Shown piece after piece: positions 35,041 to 45,619 of a stretch of 64,000 bases of DNA. The DNA is from Emydura subglobosa (taxonomy: Eukaryota > Chordata > Testudines > Chelidae). A program made the translations under genes and the position numbers. The stretch is taken from positions 14,949,877 through 15,013,876 of the forward strand of contig ML680053.1 in the NCBI GenBank assembly GCA_007922225.1. Reading direction: 5' to 3'. Each line of letters opens with the position of its first letter. Positions within the stretch are counted from its first letter, which is position 1. Below the pieces are notes generated by a model that did not search any database, was not told the DNA's origin, and saw only the letters and a program-made list of their open reading frames with translations.

Positions 35041-35934
35041 TAGACAACTGACCCTACACACATGCAGTCTCCAGTTTTTCTGAAATCTTTACTTTAGCCT
35101 CAGAAGTTTCTGGTATGACTTGTTACTTTTGTTAGCTTTCCTTAGCTTTTTCAATGGCCAGTTTCATTGTAGTGAACATGAATATGAGCTCTCGATGCTC
35201 CCTTAGTTAGGCCTCTCCACCATTCTTTTCTAAAACCAAAGAAATACATTTTTAAAAAGCTGTTTTATCAAATAATTGTTTTTAATAGACTAAGTTGCAT
35301 GGACTGTTGCTAACTCCACCAGAACTCTGAACGCTATCAGGGTCTCATGAATGGTTACACCTTTCTGGATCAAGATACTAAGATGTTCACTTAATTCAGC
35401 AAGCTAGACAATGTAGCTTGCATGATTCGGTATGTACTGATCTGGTGTAAAGTAACTCTTGTTCAGTGGTGGATGGATTTTTAATGCTTTGGAGCTTTGC
35501 TTTGGATAGGCAAAGTTTGTCCAAACCTCATAGGATAAATATTAGGATAAAAGTCTAATGGGAATTTTTTTTGCACAAAATCTGTTTCTTCCTTGTTCCA
35601 TTTGGTGATGGATGCACTACATATTTGGAAGGGATGCTTACCTAAAGCTAATGGAAAATTTGGGCCAGATTCATTTCATCATGCCCAGCTATCCTCCTGT
35701 AACAGGCTTAGTTCCCTTTACCTGCACTGTTGGTCTCGTCTTCAGGGCACTACATCACTCTTCTCATCTGGTTTTCAGCACAATATCCAATGAACTTTTA
35801 TCTGGGTTAGTCCCCTCTGCTCTCATTACCTCTGAGGATTCTCCATAACCAAAACACTGGAGCATATCTCAGGATAGTCCTGAGTTTATAAAATCTGAGT
35901 TTGTGGGAACTACTCATTCCATTCAGAAGGACAG
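35041..35934. other. No recognised feature
   Basis: Unique sequence. Two overlapping plus frames (35593-35848) share no motif with any family I know. Confidence 0.4.
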
Positions 35935-36155
35935 TCTGCTAGTTAAAGCACAGGACTGGGACTCCGGAGATCTGGTGCTATTTCAGATTCCACAGACTTC
36001 CTCAGAGACCTTGAGCAAGTCAGACAGCCCATTTTATGCCCCAGTATCCCCATTTTTAACATGGGTCTAACTAATCCTTATACTATTTCATTATAGTTTG
36101 TACCATGCCTAGAGATCTTCATTTGGGTGGTACTATCAGAGTATAAAGAATAATC
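35935..36155 (+). mobile_element. MIR-like SINE
   Basis: 'gttaaagcacaggactggg', 'ctccggagatctggtgc', 'agagaccttgagcaagtcag' and 'cattttatgccccagtatc' give the tRNA-like head and the MIR core, ending in a short AT tail. Confidence 0.8.
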
Positions 36156-37399
36156 TGGGTGACATTACATTGTCAGTGAGAGGGTATGCTCTATTTGAAC
36201 CATTTTAATAAGAGACTGCATTACACATAAGGCCAATCCTCAGAGGTTGAGTTCCACTGACTTTAATGCAGCTAGGATGATTTTCACCAGCTGAGGTTCA
36301 GCCCATAAAGTATTCACCCTGTAGCACACTAACTGATGCTTAGTGCTATCTGTGTGTAGTTAAGATGAACCAGGGTGTCATCTCTAAGGGAGAACACCCT
36401 TAATTATCTTGTTTTGTTATATCCCTGACATTATAAATACCACTCATCAGAGAGCAAGAAAGTACATTTGAAAGTGACGTATAAAAAGGAGGGAGGAAAT
36501 AATGATTAAATGTTATAGTTAAAAGAAGAGTATTACTTGGCCATAAATTCCCAGATAATCTGTCTTTCTGTATCACTGCAGCAGTGAATTACCTTTTCCT
36601 TGCTAATGAGAAATGATGCCTATACATCACCTGAATGAGAATGTGGCCCAACTAAAACAGCCTCAGCGAGAGGATGCCTGTAAAGCTTATGAAAAGCCTG
36701 CCACCAGAGCATATAGCTGCCAAAAGAACAGCTCCAGTATCTACTGCATGACTGACAGCCCTTGTATCTAAACCCCTTCTGAGAAACAATGTCAAGTCTG
36801 GATTTAGCACGATCCAAACTCATCCAAGATCTGATAGCAAAAGCCAGCTGTACATACCTAATGTTCCTTCTTCCAGGGGATTCTCGCTAGTTCTTTTGAT
36901 GAAAACTTCCAGATACACTGGGATCCATCCATACACATTAACTAGACCCTCCCTGGTAATATATAAAATGAAGTAACTGGATTCAGTACTCCCTTCTGAC
37001 AGCATAACAGGGCTTTAGGTTTATAAATATGCATCATTTCTAACCAACTAAAAGCCAAAAACCTCAGTGTAAATAGAGTAACTCCACAGACCAAGGTTTT
37101 GGTAGAGTTACTCTGATGCAGTGGAGAGCAGAGTCTGGTCTAAGAATGAGAGAGATCCAGATGAGGGGAAAGGAATTAGAAGCTGTTTCTAAAACATTCC
37201 ACTATGAAAGATTTTTAACAGTTGTTCATTTTGGAGAGAATTTGGATAATGTTGGAAAATCCAAAGTATTGGATTTTTTTTTTAAAGGGGGTGGGGGAAG
37301 GTCAAAAGAAGGAACAAAGCAGTAAGCGTTAGTGATGTATAGCTCCAGGGGAAAATCTTGGAAACAATTTCAATAGGTATTGTTAATTAATCCCCATCA
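36156..37399. other. No recognised gene
   Basis: Includes a relic of the palindromic amniote repeat at about 36228-36305 ('gttgagttccactgacttt'). No coding signal. Confidence 0.4.
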
Positions 37400-38030
37400 C
37401 CTGTAAGGAAAGGACAAGAACCTGATTAGTTATGCTCCATATCCGAGAGGTGATTAACTGATTACTTCCTGGCCAGAGGAGGTGGAGCAAGACTGTATAA
37501 AGAGCTGAGGGAGTACAGCTCAGGGGGAGAGATGAGCTGGGACGAGTTCTCTCTTACTTTTGGGAAAGATCCACTAGTTTGGAATTGGTGGCAGCCAGAA
37601 ATCAGAGTGACAGGGAGCGGCTTAATTCCTGTGGTGGGACCCTAGAGTGGAACCTTGAGCCAGGGTCTGTGAGGACCAGAAAATGAGACATAAACCCATG
37701 AGAGTGGAAAGCCTGTTTCAGTGGTCCTTGGATTCCCAACAGGAAAAAAGCTGGTGTGGAGGGGTCAGTACTCTGGTGAGAAGGAAAAATTGATGTTAAG
37801 CCCCATGAGAGGCAAAGGACTTTTTGCTTGGAGCTGGGCCCTGGAAAGAGAATGAACTGCTGGGTATCTTGACCAAAGGTCTGAGCCACAGAAGACCCAG
37901 CAAGGGAGTCCAGGGAAGAAACCAGCTGGCAGTGGTCACCACGGTGGTGACCACTACAGGGGATGCAATAGGCAAAGTCTCCTGCAACACTATGTCTGGG
38001 CAGCAGGGGGTGCTCTAGAGGTAAGGATTT
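37400..38030 (+). other. Possible LTR or leader fragment
   Basis: 'gactgtataaagagctgagg' (37492-37511) is TATA-like. It is followed at 37579 by 'aattggtggcagccagaaat', wording that resembles the end of an LTR plus a primer-binding site. Beyond that are GC-richer frames on both strands without a protein motif. No target duplication or paired end found, so the call is weak. Confidence 0.3.
37931..37955. repeat. Perfect 25-bp palindrome
   Basis: AGTGGTCACCAC, a single G, then GTGGTGACCACT. The 12-bp arms match exactly. It contains opposed GGTCA/TGACC half-sites of the kind bound by nuclear receptors; binding here is only a possibility. Confidence 0.9.
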
Positions 38031-38428
38031 ATGCTGACAGGTATGGTATGAGAAACCAGTGTAAAATAGGCAATAGGGAGTGTGTGTGTGTGTGGAGGGG
38101 GTGTGACTGGATATCAGTCGGGGGGGGGGGGCATCACAGGTGAGAAGCAGGGGATGTTGTTATGCAGAGGCATCATAGCCTGGCTGTATAAAGGGCAATG
38201 TCTGATTTCCACAGTACCTTTCAACAGCTAAAGCCAGCTGTAATAAGAAGTGAAAAGGGGTTACTAAGATGAAAAAGCAACTAGAAAAGGAGTTTATATA
38301 AGTGAAATATCCCAGGATCTAGTTTTAGAGGTACTGCTGTTCCGTGGAGAGGAATACTAAATGGAAATGAGGTTCACATATTGTGTAAGCTGCCCAAGTG
38401 CCACTGAACTCAATGGGAGTTGTCAGCC
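38031..38428. other. No recognised feature; short GT and G runs
   Basis: (GT)n-like run near 38081-38093 and a G13 run near 38119-38131. Nothing else recognised. Confidence 0.45.
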
Positions 38429-39138
38429 TAGGAACATAGCCATCTCCACGCTGGACCAGACCACTTCCCTATTCAAGTTTTCCACACCATTCATGGTTTT
38501 ACAGACCTCTATCATATTGCCCCTCAGTCGTCTCGTTCACTCTGAATATTCCGTGTTTTTAATCTCTCCTCAAATGGAAGCTGTTTCATGCCCTTACTGG
38601 CTTTTGTTTCTCTTCTCTGTATTTTTCCGGTTCTAATATATTATTTTTGAGAAAGGCCCACCAGAACTGCATGCAGTGTTTAAGATGGGGGCCTACCATG
38701 GATTTATATAAAGGCATTATGATATTTACTGTATTATTATCAGTCCCTTTCCCCAGTGTTCTTGACATCCTGTTAGCTTTTTTGACTGCCGCTGCACATT
38801 GAGTGGATGTTTTCAGAGAACTATCCACAAGATTCCTTTCCTGAATGGTAACAAATAATTTAGACCCCACCATTTTGTATGTATAGTTGGGATTATGTTT
38901 TCCAGTGTGCATTGCTTTGCATTTATCAACACCGAATTTCATGTGCCATTTTATTCCCAAGTCACCAAGGATCTCACAAAACTGGTTGACTCTTTGCAGT
39001 CTGCTTTGGATGCAACTATCTTGAATAATTTTGTATCACTTGCAAACTTTGCCACCTTACTGCTTACTCCTTTTTCCAGATCCCTAGGGGACACCACTAT
39101 TTCTCTCTCTAGTTTCCCATCTTTAACCAGTTACTGAT
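38429..39138 (-). mobile_element. CR1 LINE, 3' part (left half of an interrupted copy)
   Basis: The minus frame 38586-38960 reads KWHMKFGVDKCKAMHTGKHN, then CAAAVKKANRMSR and PLYKSMVGPHLKHCMQFW, late CR1 ORF2. The 3' UTR is shortened to about 40 bp ('aacatagccat'). The element continues at 40213 after the inserted LTR-like unit: joined across the insertion, the CR1 wording 'ggatcagtaactgg' is restored on the minus strand, as expected for an insertion. Confidence 0.93.
39134..39138. repeat. Target-site duplication (left)
   Basis: CTGAT, part of the CR1, repeated at 40208-40212. Confidence 0.88.
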
Positions 39139-39544
39139 TGTAGGCCAGTGGTACTGTCCGGCCTGGGCGTTGCGGCCCTTCCTCAGGCCCAGGCTCCAAG
39201 GAAGGCCACTGCGCCTTCCTACAAGGGGGAATATCTTTAGTGCCTGTGCACCGCTCTTAGCCCCGGCCCTTGGGCAGGGCGGGCAGACAAGTGGTCTATG
39301 ACCTCTAGCCCTTAGGCAGGGCGAGGCGGATAAGCAGTCTGTAGTCTCCAACCCCCGGGTGGGGTGAGACAGGTAAGCAGCGGCAGGGGAGAACACTTTC
39401 TCCCAGGGTGGCTAGGTAAGTGGGGAGAGGGACGCAGGCCCACCCATCTCCACTGTGTCCCAGCCCAGGGCCCTAGCAGTGGCAAAGGCGTTTGCCACTG
39501 AGTCAGCGGGGCTCTCACTGCAACATACCGACGGGGTCTTGCCC

Positions 39545-39850
39545 CTAACTCAGCCACTGGGCCACTTCCTCCCCTGGTCCCCAGGTACCTGTGTCTTCCG
39601 TATCCTCAGGGTCACTGGGGTAGTCAGCACATGGCAGGCTCACCAGTCCCTCTTTGTCAACCGGCGGCAAGTCGGGGAGCTCCTCTGCAGAGGGCAGCTC
39701 CTCCAGGTCACAGGGCTCCTGGGTTTCCTCAGCGTCGGGCAACTCCTCCAGGTCAGGGCAGGCTTCAGGGGGTATCTCCCACCCGTGGGCCTCGGGGGGT
39801 TCGGTCCAGTCACTGGGGCCCAGAGGCCCTACCCAGTCCCTGGGGCTTGG
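39545..39850 (-). other. Acidic repeat reading frame inside copy B (possible ORF)
   Basis: Open from about 39850 to 39545 with an ATG at 39742. Residues include DWTEPPEAHGWEIPPEA, two DLEELP units 15 codons apart (DNA starts at 39695 and 39740) and AEELPDLPPVDKEGLVSLP. Copy A shows the same order, with an extra repeat unit. Many differences between copies are conservative (Asp/Glu, Leu/Val). This suggests, but does not prove, past selection on a protein. No known family. Confidence 0.4.
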
Positions 39851-40016
39851 TAAGTTGGGCAGCTTCAGGCGGTTCGTTGGTAAATTGGGCAGCTTCGGCT
39901 CTGGGAGGTGGTTGCTCGGGCTGGCTGCCCAGCTGGGGTCAGGCCTACGCTACAGCCGGCAGGATGGCACGTCTGCCTCCGGCGGCAACCTGTGTTTGAG
40001 CGAGCAGCAGGGCCTG

Positions 40017-40028
40017 CCTTTTATATTT
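40017..40028 (-). promoter_or_regulatory. TATA box of copy B
   Basis: Minus-strand 'aaatataaaagg', about 180 bp after the element start, at the same relative place as in copy A. Confidence 0.55.
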
Positions 40029-40207
40029 CATTCCTCTGCGGAAGCTCCACCCCTCAGTTGCCGGGCAGACTTGCCTGCCGGCCCTATCACTGTCCAGCTC
40101 CTCAGTTGATGGGCAGACTAGCTTGCTGGACCTGTTCTTGTCCAGCCTGGGCGTTGCAGCCCTTCCTCAGGCCCAGGCTCCGAGGAAGGCCACAGCACCT
40201 TCCTACA

Positions 40208-40212
40208 CTGAT
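40208..40212. repeat. Target-site duplication (right)
   Basis: CTGAT, identical to 39134-39138. Confidence 0.88.
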
Positions 40213-41510
40213 CCATGAAAGGACCTTCCCTTTTATCCCATGACTGCTTACTTTGCTTAAGAACCTTTGGTGAGGGAACTTGTTCAAGGCTTTGTGAAAG
40301 TCCAAGTAATTTATATCCACTGGATCAGCCTTGTCCACGTTTGACCCCCCTAAAAGAATTCTAAGATTGGTGAGGCATAATCTCCAGTTATGAAACCATG
40401 CTGACTCTTTTCCAACAAATCTTGTTCATCTATGTGGCCAATAATTCTGTCCTTTATTAGCTTCAACCCATTTACATGGCACTGAAGTTAGGCTTGCCAG
40501 CCTGTAATTGCGTGGTTTGCCTCTGGAGCCTCTTTTAAAAATTGGCAGCACATTAGCTATCCTCCAATCATCTGGTACAGATGCAGATTTAAGCAATAGG
40601 TTACATACCTGTTAGTAGTTCTGCAATTTTATATTTGAGTTCCTTCAGAACTCTTGGGTGGATACCATCTGTTTAATTTATTGCTTTTGTCCAGAACCTC
40701 ATCTATTGACACCTCAATCTGGGACAGTTCCTCAGCTTTGTCACCTAAAAAGAATGGTCCAGGTGTGAGAATCTCTCTCACATCCTCTGCAGTGAAGACT
40801 GCAAAGAATTCATTTAGTTTCTCCACAATGTTCCCCAAGTGCTCCTTGAGCATCTCAGCCAGTGGTTCCACTGATTGTTTGGCGGGCTTTCATGTACTTA
40901 AAGTTTTTGCTGTTAGTGTCTTTTGTTAGGTGCTCTTCAAATTGTTTTTGGCCAAATTGTTTTACACTTGATTTGCCAGAGCTTATGCTCCTTTTTATTT
41001 TCCTCAGTAGGATTTGACATCCTACTTTTAACAGATGCCTTTTGGCCTCTAACTGCTTCTTTTACTCTTGGTAGCCATAGCAGCACAGTTTTGGTACTCT
41101 TACTATTCTTTTAAATTTGGGGTATCTATTTAATTTGAGCCTCTATTATGGTCTTTTTAAAAAGTTTCCATGCAGCTTACAGGCATTTTACTCTTGTGAC
41201 TGTTCCTTTTAATTTCCATTTAACTAGCGCCCTCATTTTTGTGTAGTTCCCCTTTCTGAAGTTACTGTGGTTGGCTTCTTTATTTCTCCCACACACACAG
41301 ATGTTAAACTTAATTATATTATGATCACTATTACTGAGTGGGTCAGCTATATTCACCTCTTAGACCAGACCCTGTGCTCAATTTAGGATTAAATCAAGAA
41401 TTGCCTCTCCCCTTGTGGGTTCTAGGACTATCTATTCCAAGAAGCAGTCATTAATGATGTCTAGAAACTTCATTTCTGCAGCCCATCTTGAGCTGAAATA
41501 TATCCTGAAA
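40213..41510 (-). mobile_element. CR1 LINE, endonuclease-RT part (right half of the interrupted copy)
   Basis: The frame 40102-40338 (the part above 40212) reads ADPVDINYLDFHKALNKFPHQ and RFLSKVSSHGIKGKVLSWI, core RT of CR1. 40629-40871 reads KLNEFFAVFTAEDVREI and DEVLDKSNKLNRWYPPK, the RT entry region. 40930-41510 continues upstream into the linker and the end of the endonuclease with many stops. Together with 38429-39138 it is about 2 kb of one old CR1. Confidence 0.93.
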
Positions 41511-41739
41511 CATGGGGGTTTATATCCCTTCTAAAACACTTTTTAATCCTTACTCTAACAATTCTGGATATTCTTGTTCATGTAAGTGTCTAGTCCTTTT
41601 CTGACCCCTACTCTGCTGGCATCAATGATAGATTGCTGTGGTGGGTTCCATAAACTTAAATCATGTGTTGCACAAAAAAAGTATTTACTTTTGCCAGTTT
41701 TAAATGTACTGACTTTCAACTAGTAGGACTGAATTTGGT
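41511..41739. other. Spacer between CR1 fragments
   Basis: AT-rich sequence. The first bases may still belong to the CR1 on the minus strand. Confidence 0.35.
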
Positions 41740-42085
41740 CCAAGTTTGCAAATACTAAAACTGGAGATTGAGGAAATAATGCAATTGGATGCAAACAAAA
41801 TAAGTGACTCCGGCCACCAAATGAGAAATGCAGTTCAGTGAAGAACAGTGCTAAATGATCATCCTGGAGATCAAGAAACCAGCCTGGGGAATTTGTGCTA
41901 CATGGAAGAACGATCCAAGTGCATTGCTCAGAAAAAGGAGTTAGGGACTATTGTAGAAAAATCTCTGAAATCAGTAGTACAGTGTAGAGCAACAGCAAAA
42001 AAACACAATATTCTAGGGTGTATTTGCAGGTAGAATACAAGATAATATGGGTGACTACTACTTAGAAAAGAGTGAATACATAGAG
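41740..42085 (+). mobile_element. CR1 LINE fragment (old subfamily)
   Basis: 'tttgcaaatactaaaactgg' corresponds to the Phe-Ala-Asp-Asp region of CR1. The frame 41848-42033 reads AQKKELGTIVEKSLKSVVQC then RATAKKHNILGCICR, a diverged form of the block after the RT active site. Truncated at both ends. Confidence 0.7.
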
Positions 42086-43009
42086 CTAGATTTCAGTCTG
42101 TCCTGGGAACCCACATAGGTGTATATGGAGGGTAGAATGCTTCTTTACTCACCTGTGATAGTGACTCATGGTGTGGAGGACAGAACATCCTCCTTTGGAC
42201 TCCTATGTCTCCTCTCAGGCAGATGGGGGTGGGGTGTGGAGCTAGCTTGGCTCTACTTCCCCGATGCACTGGCTGGGCTGGAGCAGTGAGGGAAGTATGC
42301 TGTGCCAAATATAGAGCCAGCACAGGGTGCTTTCACCACAGAGCAAGGGAAAACCAGGAAGCACATTAGAACAATCACAGCCTCACTCCCAGACTGCTCC
42401 TAGGGCAGCACAACTATGTGTTCACTCATTTTTAGTGGAAAACTTTGGTTCCTACATAAGTTGCTCTCACAAGCAGTTTGTGAATACTCTGTGCTCAGCC
42501 TTAGCTAACTAGCACACCGAGTTGCTACGTAAGTCATGTGGCATTGTTTCTATTCCCTAATATTGGGTGACTTACGCAGCTAACAATACAGAATGAATAT
42601 AGAGAAGAGTTAAATATGAATAATCACTAAAAATGAAATTTTGAAAATTCCCTTCTGCAAATATTCACTATCAGAGTTTAACTAATCAAAAGGTTTGTGG
42701 AACACAATTAGGAAGAGACCACAAACAGTCAAATGGAAACTCCCATACATTTAGAACAAAAATGTCCACTGTACATTCATCTCTAATACAGTTAACTGAG
42801 GTACTTGTTAATAGCCATACTTATCCAGATCTTAACTGAACTTCCAAATCCTTGGAGGCATTTGCCCTTTCATTCCACAGGGCTCTCCAAAAAAACCCCA
42901 AACCCTCTCCGCTCACCACCAAAAGAGGCACCAGTTCTCTCTACTTCTGTTGAAATTTTTTCAAGGATGTCCATTTTGCCACTGGTATTTTCTAGAGGTG
43001 GGGGCCATG
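42086..43009. other. No recognised gene
   Basis: Frames on both strands at 42093-42512 show no motif; 42520-43000 is AT-rich unique sequence. Confidence 0.4.
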
Positions 43010-43164
43010 TGGTGGTGCTGCAAGAGGTACGGTGGTCAGGACACTTAAATAGAAATCAGGAGATTCCTAGCTCAGGCTTTGACTTGCTTTACAACTTTGG
43101 GCAAGTTATTTCACTTCTCTGTGCTCTATTTCCCCTTTCGTCCTTTGTCTGTCTTGTGTATTTA
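43010..43164 (+). mobile_element. MIR-like SINE, head and core
   Basis: 'ggtcaggacacttaaatag', 'gcaagttatttcacttctctg' (43100-43120) and 'tatttcccctttcgtcc' give the core. The SINE is cut by a CR1 fragment and its tail continues at 43283. Confidence 0.8.
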
Positions 43165-43282
43165 GTCAGAGCGTAAGGTCAGAAAGGAGGACCAGACCAT
43201 CTAGTAAACCTCCTGTGTATCACAAGCCACCAGCACCATGCAACACCCACACACTAAACCCAACAACTGAAACTAAAGTATT
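43165..43282 (-). mobile_element. CR1 3'-end fragment nested in a MIR
   Basis: 'aaggtcagaaaggaggacc', 'agaccatctagtaaacctcctgtg' and 'tatcacaagccaccagcacc' are the reversed 3' end of an old CR1 subfamily, about 115 bp. Confidence 0.65.
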
Positions 43283-43347
43283 TAGAGTATAAACTCCATA
43301 GGGCAGGGATTGTTCATCGCCATTTCTGTAACTTTACATTGTGGCTA
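43283..43347 (+). mobile_element. MIR tail, first part
   Basis: 'agagtataaactccatagggcaggg' begins the MIR tail; it resumes after the LTR at 44092 with 'atacaatggggccccaatc'. The last five bases are the LTR target duplication. Confidence 0.7.
43343..43347. repeat. Target-site duplication (left)
   Basis: GGCTA, repeated at 44092-44096. Confidence 0.88.
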
Positions 43348-44091
43348 TGTGACGGATTCGTACCATGCACCACTGGACTGGTGCCTCCTGCTGGTTGTCT
43401 GGGAGTAAGCGTCAAACCGACACCCACATCTCCGGTCTGCACACTGTCACTCTTCCTCCTAGTTCACCTGTAGCCCATCCTGCAGCTGTTAGGACCTGCA
43501 GTGTCATCTTCATGACTCGATCCTCCAGCCAAGCCACAATCCCTGTTCCCCCCCTTCTGGGGGAGGTTTGGCTCCTCAAGAGTCCAGCCACTTTCCCAGT
43601 AGCCACTGCAGTTTCTCAATCCCACCACTTCTTCAGTGACACCTACAGTCAATTATTCCACCACTTCCCCAGTGACTAGTGGGGGTAGAGGATAGGACCC
43701 AGGCCCGTCCACTACTCCATGTCCCATCCCAGGGGCCCTGAGGATAGAAGCCTCCTGCTGTGCCTCAAACTTCTTTCCAGACTGCTGTCTCCCTGGGCCA
43801 CTTCCCCCAGCTCTAGCACCTTCCCTGCCCATCCTCAGGGCCTGCTACCACCCACTTCTAGCAGTAATAGTATCTCAGGTGCAGGCCTCTCAGCTTGCAA
43901 GAGACTCAGCCTTTCCACTTTAAGCTCAGACAACAACTGCTCTGCCCTTCAGCTCCTTTTATATGGGCCTGCTGGCCTTTGATTGGCTGTTTCTGCCCAG
44001 CTTCTCTCCTATTGGCCATCTCCCACAAGCAGCCTCTCTAGGTCTGCTTTTAACCCCTTAAATGCTCATGTGGGGCAGACACCCCATCACA
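43348..44091 (-). mobile_element. Solo LTR, family 2
   Basis: 744 bp, TGTGACGG... to ...CATCACA on the plus strand (TG...CA), with 5-bp duplications GGCTA and an inverted terminal TGTGA/TCACA. On the minus strand there are two CCAAT motifs (44005-44015 and 43981-43989) and a TATA box 'atataaaagg' (43955-43964), so transcription would run leftward. No internal retroviral or gypsy sequence remains, so it is a recombined solo LTR. It interrupts the tail of a MIR. A 5-bp duplication fits gypsy or ERV3-type elements; the family is unnamed here. Confidence 0.9.
43955..43964 (-). promoter_or_regulatory. TATA box of the solo LTR
   Basis: Minus-strand 'atataaaagg', 17-26 bp downstream of the nearer CCAAT motif and about 130 bp from the LTR start. 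Confidence 0.65.
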
Positions 44092-44135
44092 GGCTAATAC
44101 AATGGGGCCCCAATCTAGTGACTATGAGTTTAGTC
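44092..44135 (+). mobile_element. MIR tail, second part
   Basis: Begins with the duplicated GGCTA (44092-44096), then 'atacaatggggccccaatct', the usual MIR-like tail wording. Continuation of 43283-43347. Confidence 0.75.
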
Positions 44136-44139
44136 TCAC

Positions 44140-44330
44140 ACCACAGTGTGGTAGGTAAGTAAAATTATACCATTTCTCACAGGAAAAAACTGAAGTACAC
44201 AGCTAATAAGTGATTTGCCCAAGGTCACACAGGCAGATTGTAGTAAAGCCAGAACCTAGGTCTCTTAAGCATCGCACCAGTTCATTAACCACAAGCTCAT
44301 CCTTCGTCTCCTCACTAAGGGTTCACACTT
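44140..44330 (-). mobile_element. MIR-like SINE
   Basis: 'tttctcacaggaaaaaactg', 'agtgatttgcccaaggtcaca', 'aaagccagaacctaggtctc' and 'agttcattaaccacaagc' are MIR reversed. Directly follows the plus-strand MIR tail. Confidence 0.8.
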
Positions 44331-45519
44331 TTCAAATATCAGGCCTCATCACCCTAACCCTCCAGATCCTTAGTCATTGTTGTTGCTCTTTTCTGAACGT
44401 TTCAACATCTTTCAGGTAGCAAGATGCCCAGAAATGAATTCTGTATTCCAGGTGTGATTGCACAAGAGCTATATAGAAAAAACTGTTGTTTCTTTGCTCC
44501 GTGGAGTGATATTATTGTATATAGCCCAAAATTGCACTCGCCTTGTGTCTGCTACATCATGCTAAATCTGAAAGGGATCTTACTAGGAGTGAGGATGCAA
44601 TGTTTTCCAGGTATTTCCCATCCCATTAAATATCTTTGTTTTGCCTTGCTTTTCCCCAGCTGTCTGAGCTTCCAAGATGAATTATTTTATTTTGTAACCT
44701 CTTGCTGGCCCTTTGCACTATGTTTGTCTTCACAGCATGCACAACTGCTCTCAGTTTAGTATTGTTTGTCAATCTCATGTGACGTGCACTCTCCTTTCTC
44801 TTCTAGGTCATGAAGACCTAAAATGAAGACCTTAAATAACATGAGATGGTACAAAAATGTTGGCTCTGCATCTCCCTCCGCTTGATTATGCTATCTTTTG
44901 TCATAACCTTTTATGTCCTTCATTCAGTTTTCAATCACATCATTGTTTATATTCAAGCTGATTTGAATTAAGTTTGAGTGCAAGATTTCATGACACTATC
45001 TCATGCTCAGTGCTTAACTAAATGATTTACTATTATCCCACTATACCATGGCTACTGCTTTGCTTTCAATGACTAATTTAGTAATTCTTTTAAAAATCAA
45101 ATTTACCTGGCAAGATTTAGCCATTATGATCTCATGCAGTTTGTTACTCATGCTTCCATTATCATCTGACAAAATAAGTAAATGGAGTTACTGTAGATCT
45201 ACAATAAGTACAATTTTACTTTTAATCTTGATTATCTTACAATTTTTTCTCTAACACTTTCCATGCTGCATTTTCACAGCTACATCCTGTGTGATCAGTC
45301 CCAGTCACCTGCTGTACATTCTGAAGTTCCTGCCTCATCCATAACCAAATGTACAGAAAAACCCCTCACTATCTGCCACAGTCACAGTCTGGCCCTCTGA
45401 AGCAGGCAGTCCCATTCAGATATTTATCTCCCACCACTGCATTTAAAGGAACAATAACCTGTTCTATTATGATTATTAAACGTGGCTGCTGCATGAGATT
45501 TGAGTCAATAGAAACCACC
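44331..45519. other. Possible old LINE relic, otherwise nothing recognised
   Basis: 44340-44760 has the wording of a reversed late CR1-like ORF ('ttgttgctcttttctgaacg', 'cccagaaatgaattctgtattccag', 'gtgattgcacaag'), strongly diverged. I would place a CR1/L3-type relic here with low confidence. 44770-45519 is AT-rich unique sequence. Confidence 0.4.
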
Positions 45520-45619
45520 TAGCTGTAGTTAATATAATGCACAGCTGTAGGTATTATAATGCACAATTGTAGGTAATTCTGTATTGTAATGCACAGCTGT
45601 AGGTAGTTTTGTAATGCAC
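45520..45619 (+). repeat. Short imperfect tandem repeat
   Basis: Four units built on 'gctgtaggta' plus 'tataatgcaca', 22-30 bp each, differing in length by small insertions. Possibly an old minisatellite. Confidence 0.8.

Larger units (their letters stand above)
39139..40207 (-). mobile_element. GC-rich LTR-like element, family 1, copy B
   Basis: 1,069 bp with ends TGTAGG and CCTACA and 5-bp duplications CTGAT, inserted into a CR1. A ~70-bp direct repeat lies near both ends (39155-39224 and 40139-40207, few mismatches). The minus strand has a TATA box at 40017-40028. It also has the acidic frame (39545-39742 and upstream to about 39850) that aligns with copy A. It has about three diverged units where copy A carries its 41-bp VNTR. 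Shorter and differently repeated than copy A. Solo LTR is the simplest reading. Confidence 0.85.

Noticed and set aside
37400..38030. A definite LTR plus primer-binding site
   Set aside because: Only a TATA-like motif and one suggestive stretch; no ends or duplication. Listed with low confidence.
39155..40207. A miniature retroelement bounded by the 70-bp direct repeats
   Set aside because: The exact 5-bp duplications lie outside, at 39134-39138 and 40208-40212, so the unit includes 16 bp beyond the left repeat. Kept as a remark in the findings only.
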